A program made the position numbers and the translations under genes. This document shows, piece by piece, positions 61,505 to 64,000 of a stretch of 64,000 bases of DNA (positions within the stretch are counted from its first letter, which is position 1; each line of letters starts with the position of its first letter). The stretch lies in assembly GCA_016219985.1 (NCBI GenBank), contig JACRJO010000003.1, positions 1 to 64,000 on the forward strand, read 5' to 3'. The notes beneath the pieces are model-generated. The model was not told the DNA's origin. It saw nothing but the letters and a program-made list of their open reading frames with translations, and ran no database searches. The stretch is from Sphingobacteriales bacterium. GTDB taxonomy: Bacteria; Bacteroidota; Bacteroidia; Chitinophagales; Chitinophagaceae.

Positions 61505-62155
61505 ATGGCCGGACTTAATTCTTTCCTCAAGATCTTCATGCCGAAGAACAAGGTATTTTATGAGCTGTTTGAACAGGTAGCTGAAAATGTTTCAAAGATG
61601 GGCACCCAACTGAAAGAGGTGGTGGCGGAGCCCGATTTTGATAAGCGGGCGGCCCTGATCGTCCTGATCGAAAACCTCGAACATGCCAATGATGAACTGA
61701 CGCATAACCTCTTTACCGAGCTGGGCCGGAACTTCATCACCCCCTTCGACCGGGAGGATATCCACTACCTGGCCACTTCGCTCGATGATATCGCGGATTA
61801 TATCTACGCTTCTGCCAAGAAGATCAATTTTTACCGCGTGAACCCGAATGATATGGGGATGCAGAAATTTGCCGAGCTCATTGAGCAGGGTTGCCAGCAG
61901 ATCCGGATCGCAGTAACCGAACTGCGCGATATGAAGAACATGCGCAGCATTACCGAAGCGCTGGTCAAGATCAACAGCCTCGAAAACCAGGCCGACGATG
62001 TATTTGACATGAGTATCGAGCGCCTGTTTGCCACCGAACCGGATGCCAAGGAAGTCATTAAGAAAAGAGAGATCTACCAGGTGATGGAGATCGTTACCGA
62101 TAAATGCGAAGACGCCAGTAACGTGATCGAGTCCATTATCATTAAATACGCCTAA
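61505..62155 (+). CDS. DUF47 / PhoU-like regulator of the Pit transporter
   Basis: 216 residues from ATG 61505 (MAGLNSFLKIFMPKNKVFYE); the frame extends upstream only from a TTG. All-helical PhoU-like fold with ExxxD-type metal clusters: LIENLEHANDELTHNLF, REDIHYLATSLDDIADYIY, NSLENQADDVFDM. DUF47 proteins occur next to Pit genes and are thought to control or assist the transporter. The pit gene is 30 nt downstream. Confidence 0.92.
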   Translation: MAGLNSFLKIFMPKNKVFYELFEQVAENVSKMGTQLKEVVAEPDFDKRAALIVLIENLEHANDELTHNLFTELGRNFITPFDREDIHYLATSLDDIADYIYASAKKINFYRVNPNDMGMQKFAELIEQGCQQIRIAVTELRDMKNMRSITEALVKINSLENQADDVFDMSIERLFATEPDAKEVIKKREIYQVMEIVTDKCEDASNVIESIIIKYA

Positions 62156-62185
62156 CCGCTATTCACCCACACCTGATTAATTGTT

Positions 62186-63397
62186 ATGACTTCATTTCTT
62201 ATCACCATCATCATACTGGCCCTGGTATTTGATTATATCAACGGCTTTCATGATGCTGCCAATTCCATTGCCACGGTGGTCTCCACCAAGGTGCTGACGC
62301 CCTTCCAGGCGGTGCTGTGGGCAGCTGTTTTCAACTCCGCTGCCTTTTTTATTTTCAAGGATCACGGGGTGGCCGATACGGTGGCCAAGACGGTAAAACC
62401 GGATCATATCGCCGAGGGAGCCATGATGACGGTTATCTTTTCCGGGCTGATCGCGGCCATTATCTGGAACCTCGCTACCTGGTGGCTGGGGATCCCCTCC
62501 TCCTCCTCCCATACGCTGATCGGCGGGTTTGCCGGAGCAGCGATTGCGGCAGGTGGTTTTGAAGCGGTTAATTCTCCCATCATCCTGAAAACAGCCAGTT
62601 TTATCCTGCTGGCCCCCCTGCTCGGTATGCTCATGGCTTTTATCATGTCACTCTGGTTCTTAAGCTCCTTTAAAAAGGGATGGACCTCCAAGATCTTCTC
62701 TGCCGGGATCATTGTATTTGTAGTGATCTTCCTCGCTACCAACCTGGAATTTGACAAAGGAATACTGGCCAAAAAAACACATTACGAGAATTATATCGCC
62801 CAGGTTGTTTTCTATTCCAAAAATTTCAAATGGATCCTGCTCGGGCTGATCCTGCTGGTGATGGCCATTTTTTCCCTGTACCTGAGCAACCTGAATGCCT
62901 ACCGGGCCAACCATTGGTTCAAGCGCCTGCAGTTAATTTCCTCTGCTGCTTTCAGTATCGGCCATGGAGGGAATGATGCCCAGAAAGTAATGGGGATCAT
63001 CACTGCGGCCCTGATCGCCGGCGGCACGATCCCGGATTTCAAACATATGCCCAACTGGGTGCCTATTGCCTGCTACGCAGCGATCGGCCTGGGTACCATG
63101 AGCGGCGGCTGGAAGATCGTGAAGACCATGGGGACCAAGATCACCAAAGTGACGCCTTTTGAAGGGGTGGCCGCGGAAACAGCCGGCGCCCTGACCCTCT
63201 TTATTACGGAGGCATTGAAAATACCGGTGAGCACCACCCATACCATCACGGGCGCCATCATGGGAGTGGGAGCCACCAAGCGTTTGTCGGCAGTGAGATG
63301 GGGCGTTACCATCAACCTGATCTGGGCCTGGATCCTTACGATCCCGATCAGCGGTTTGCTGGCAGGCGGCGTTTACTACATTGTAAAATTGTTTTAA
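62186..63397 (+). CDS. pit: Low-affinity inorganic phosphate transporter Pit
   Basis: 403 residues, about ten membrane helices. The two PiT signature repeats are intact: FDYINGFHDAANSIATVVST (N-terminal, GFHDAANS) and AFSIGHGGNDAQKVMG (C-terminal, GHGGNDAQ), plus the ending IPVSTTHTITGAIMGVGAT. It imports phosphate with a metal or by cation symport across the inner membrane. Co-transcribed with the DUF47 gene. Confidence 0.95.
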   Translation: MTSFLITIIILALVFDYINGFHDAANSIATVVSTKVLTPFQAVLWAAVFNSAAFFIFKDHGVADTVAKTVKPDHIAEGAMMTVIFSGLIAAIIWNLATWWLGIPSSSSHTLIGGFAGAAIAAGGFEAVNSPIILKTASFILLAPLLGMLMAFIMSLWFLSSFKKGWTSKIFSAGIIVFVVIFLATNLEFDKGILAKKTHYENYIAQVVFYSKNFKWILLGLILLVMAIFSLYLSNLNAYRANHWFKRLQLISSAAFSIGHGGNDAQKVMGIITAALIAGGTIPDFKHMPNWVPIACYAAIGLGTMSGGWKIVKTMGTKITKVTPFEGVAAETAGALTLFITEALKIPVSTTHTITGAIMGVGATKRLSAVRWGVTINLIWAWILTIPISGLLAGGVYYIVKLF

Positions 63398-63425
63398 TCC
63401 AAACTGTTTTAGCTTTTTACCCATA

Positions 63426-63454
63426 AAATCCTGACTTTTGTCGGGATTTTTTTT
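63426..63454 (+). terminator. Terminator between pit and galE
   Basis: AAAATCCTGAC-TTTT-GTCGGGATTTT with one G-U pair, followed by further T. The T-run ends directly at the galE ATG, so galE must start inside the terminator or depend on read-through. Confidence 0.8.
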
Positions 63455-64000
63455 ATGGCAAAAATTCTTGTTACAGGCGGCTGCGGCTTTATCGGGTCCC
63501 ATACCATTGTTGACCTGGTGGAAAACGGGTATGAAGTCATCTCCGTGGATAATAATTCCCGTTCCAATCCCAATGTGCTCCTCGGTGTGGAACTGATCAC
63601 CGGGAAGAAAGTCAAGAACTACAAAGTTGATCTCTGCAATTTCGATGATACGTTTGCGATCTTCCAGGAAAATACGGATATCACGGGGATCATTCACTTC
63701 GCGGCCTATAAAGCGGTGGGTGAATCCGTGGAAAATCCCCTGCTCTACTTTGAGAACAACCTGGTATCCCTGATCAACCTGCTGAAATGCGTGCAGGAAT
63801 TTCATATCCCGCATTTTGTTTTCTCCTCTTCCTGTACCGTGTACGGGGAACCGGATGAGATACCCGTAACGGAAACAACAGCGCCCAAACCGGCGGAATC
63901 TCCTTATGGCTATACCAAGCAAATGAGTGAGCAGATCATCAATGAATTTGCCAAAAGTTCGGGTACCCAGAATATTTTGCTGCGTTATTTTAATCCCGCG
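63455..64000 (+). CDS. galE: UDP-glucose 4-epimerase GalE, N-terminal part (runs off the window)
   Basis: The first 182 codons are present. NAD motif GGCGFIGSHT (8-17), DNNSRSN, a VDLCNFD acidic loop, HFAAYKAVGESV, the SSSCTVYG catalytic Ser/Thr strand and the YGYTKQ active-site Tyr-xxx-Lys, then the family sequence LLRYFNPA. GalE interconverts UDP-glucose and UDP-galactose, supplying sugar donors for envelope glycans or glycolipids. Confidence 0.96.
   Translation, partial: MAKILVTGGCGFIGSHTIVDLVENGYEVISVDNNSRSNPNVLLGVELITGKKVKNYKVDLCNFDDTFAIFQENTDITGIIHFAAYKAVGESVENPLLYFENNLVSLINLLKCVQEFHIPHFVFSSSCTVYGEPDEIPVTETTAPKPAESPYGYTKQMSEQIINEFAKSSGTQNILLRYFNPA

Overview
The window is a stretch of Bacteroidota chromosome, most likely family Chitinophagaceae. 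Supporting signs are SusC/SusD pairs, an ECF sigma/FecR relay, a type IX secretion (T9SS) sorting domain, DUF6520 and DUF5690 proteins, almost no Shine-Dalgarno sequences, and several TTG-N18-20-TAnnTTTG promoters. GC is moderate. I see no rRNA, tRNA, CRISPR array, phage or insertion sequence. Both ends cut a gene: an M1 aminopeptidase at the left and galE at the right.

Layout. 1-11 kb is mixed: pdxA, an ABC-2 exporter with a LolA-like protein, FnIII-like and T9SS cargo proteins, and a TonB receptor operon. 11-15.4 kb is the ATP synthase operon atpB-E-F-H-A, ending in a terminator with no atpG. 15.5-24 kb holds a decayed nucleotidyltransferase/partner pair, an MsbA-like exporter, a 751-residue protein with a possible His/Cys dyad, an OmpR-type two-component pair (PhoB/PhoR-like), and the first of two paralogous HTH genes. 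24.3-33 kb is a trans-envelope signalling locus: ECF sigma, FecR, STN-containing SusC, SusD and a thioredoxin-fold protein, facing MauE- and DUF6520-type genes. 33-35 kb carries the second HTH paralogue, an AraC regulator and a lipoprotein.

35.3-63.4 kb is one coherent phosphorus-acquisition island. It contains an AlkP-superfamily hydrolase; a phosphonate catabolic operon (PbfA-like lyase, FAD oxidoreductase, DUF5690 transporter-like protein, PhnX-like hydrolase); a TonB receptor; two beta-propeller/phosphoesterase fusions with a SusCD pair; a PlcP-like phospholipase C followed by a glycosyltransferase (the phospholipid-to-glycolipid remodelling pair); a beta-helix lipoprotein with its TonB receptor; an OprP-type porin; and DUF47/Pit phosphate uptake.

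The most interesting signal is regulatory. Several island promoters carry tandem heptamers resembling nTAACAT, spaced exactly 11 bp, the geometry expected of a PhoB-family Pho box. The best array has six heptamers upstream of the TonB receptor at 57103-59889. In the two clearest cases the array ends exactly 8 nt before a degenerate TAnnTTTG element. One three-heptamer array has no gene behind it. Instead it is followed about 100 nt later by a strong intrinsic terminator on the same strand, which predicts a phosphate-starvation small RNA at about 55392-55490, antisense to the end of the glycosyltransferase gene.
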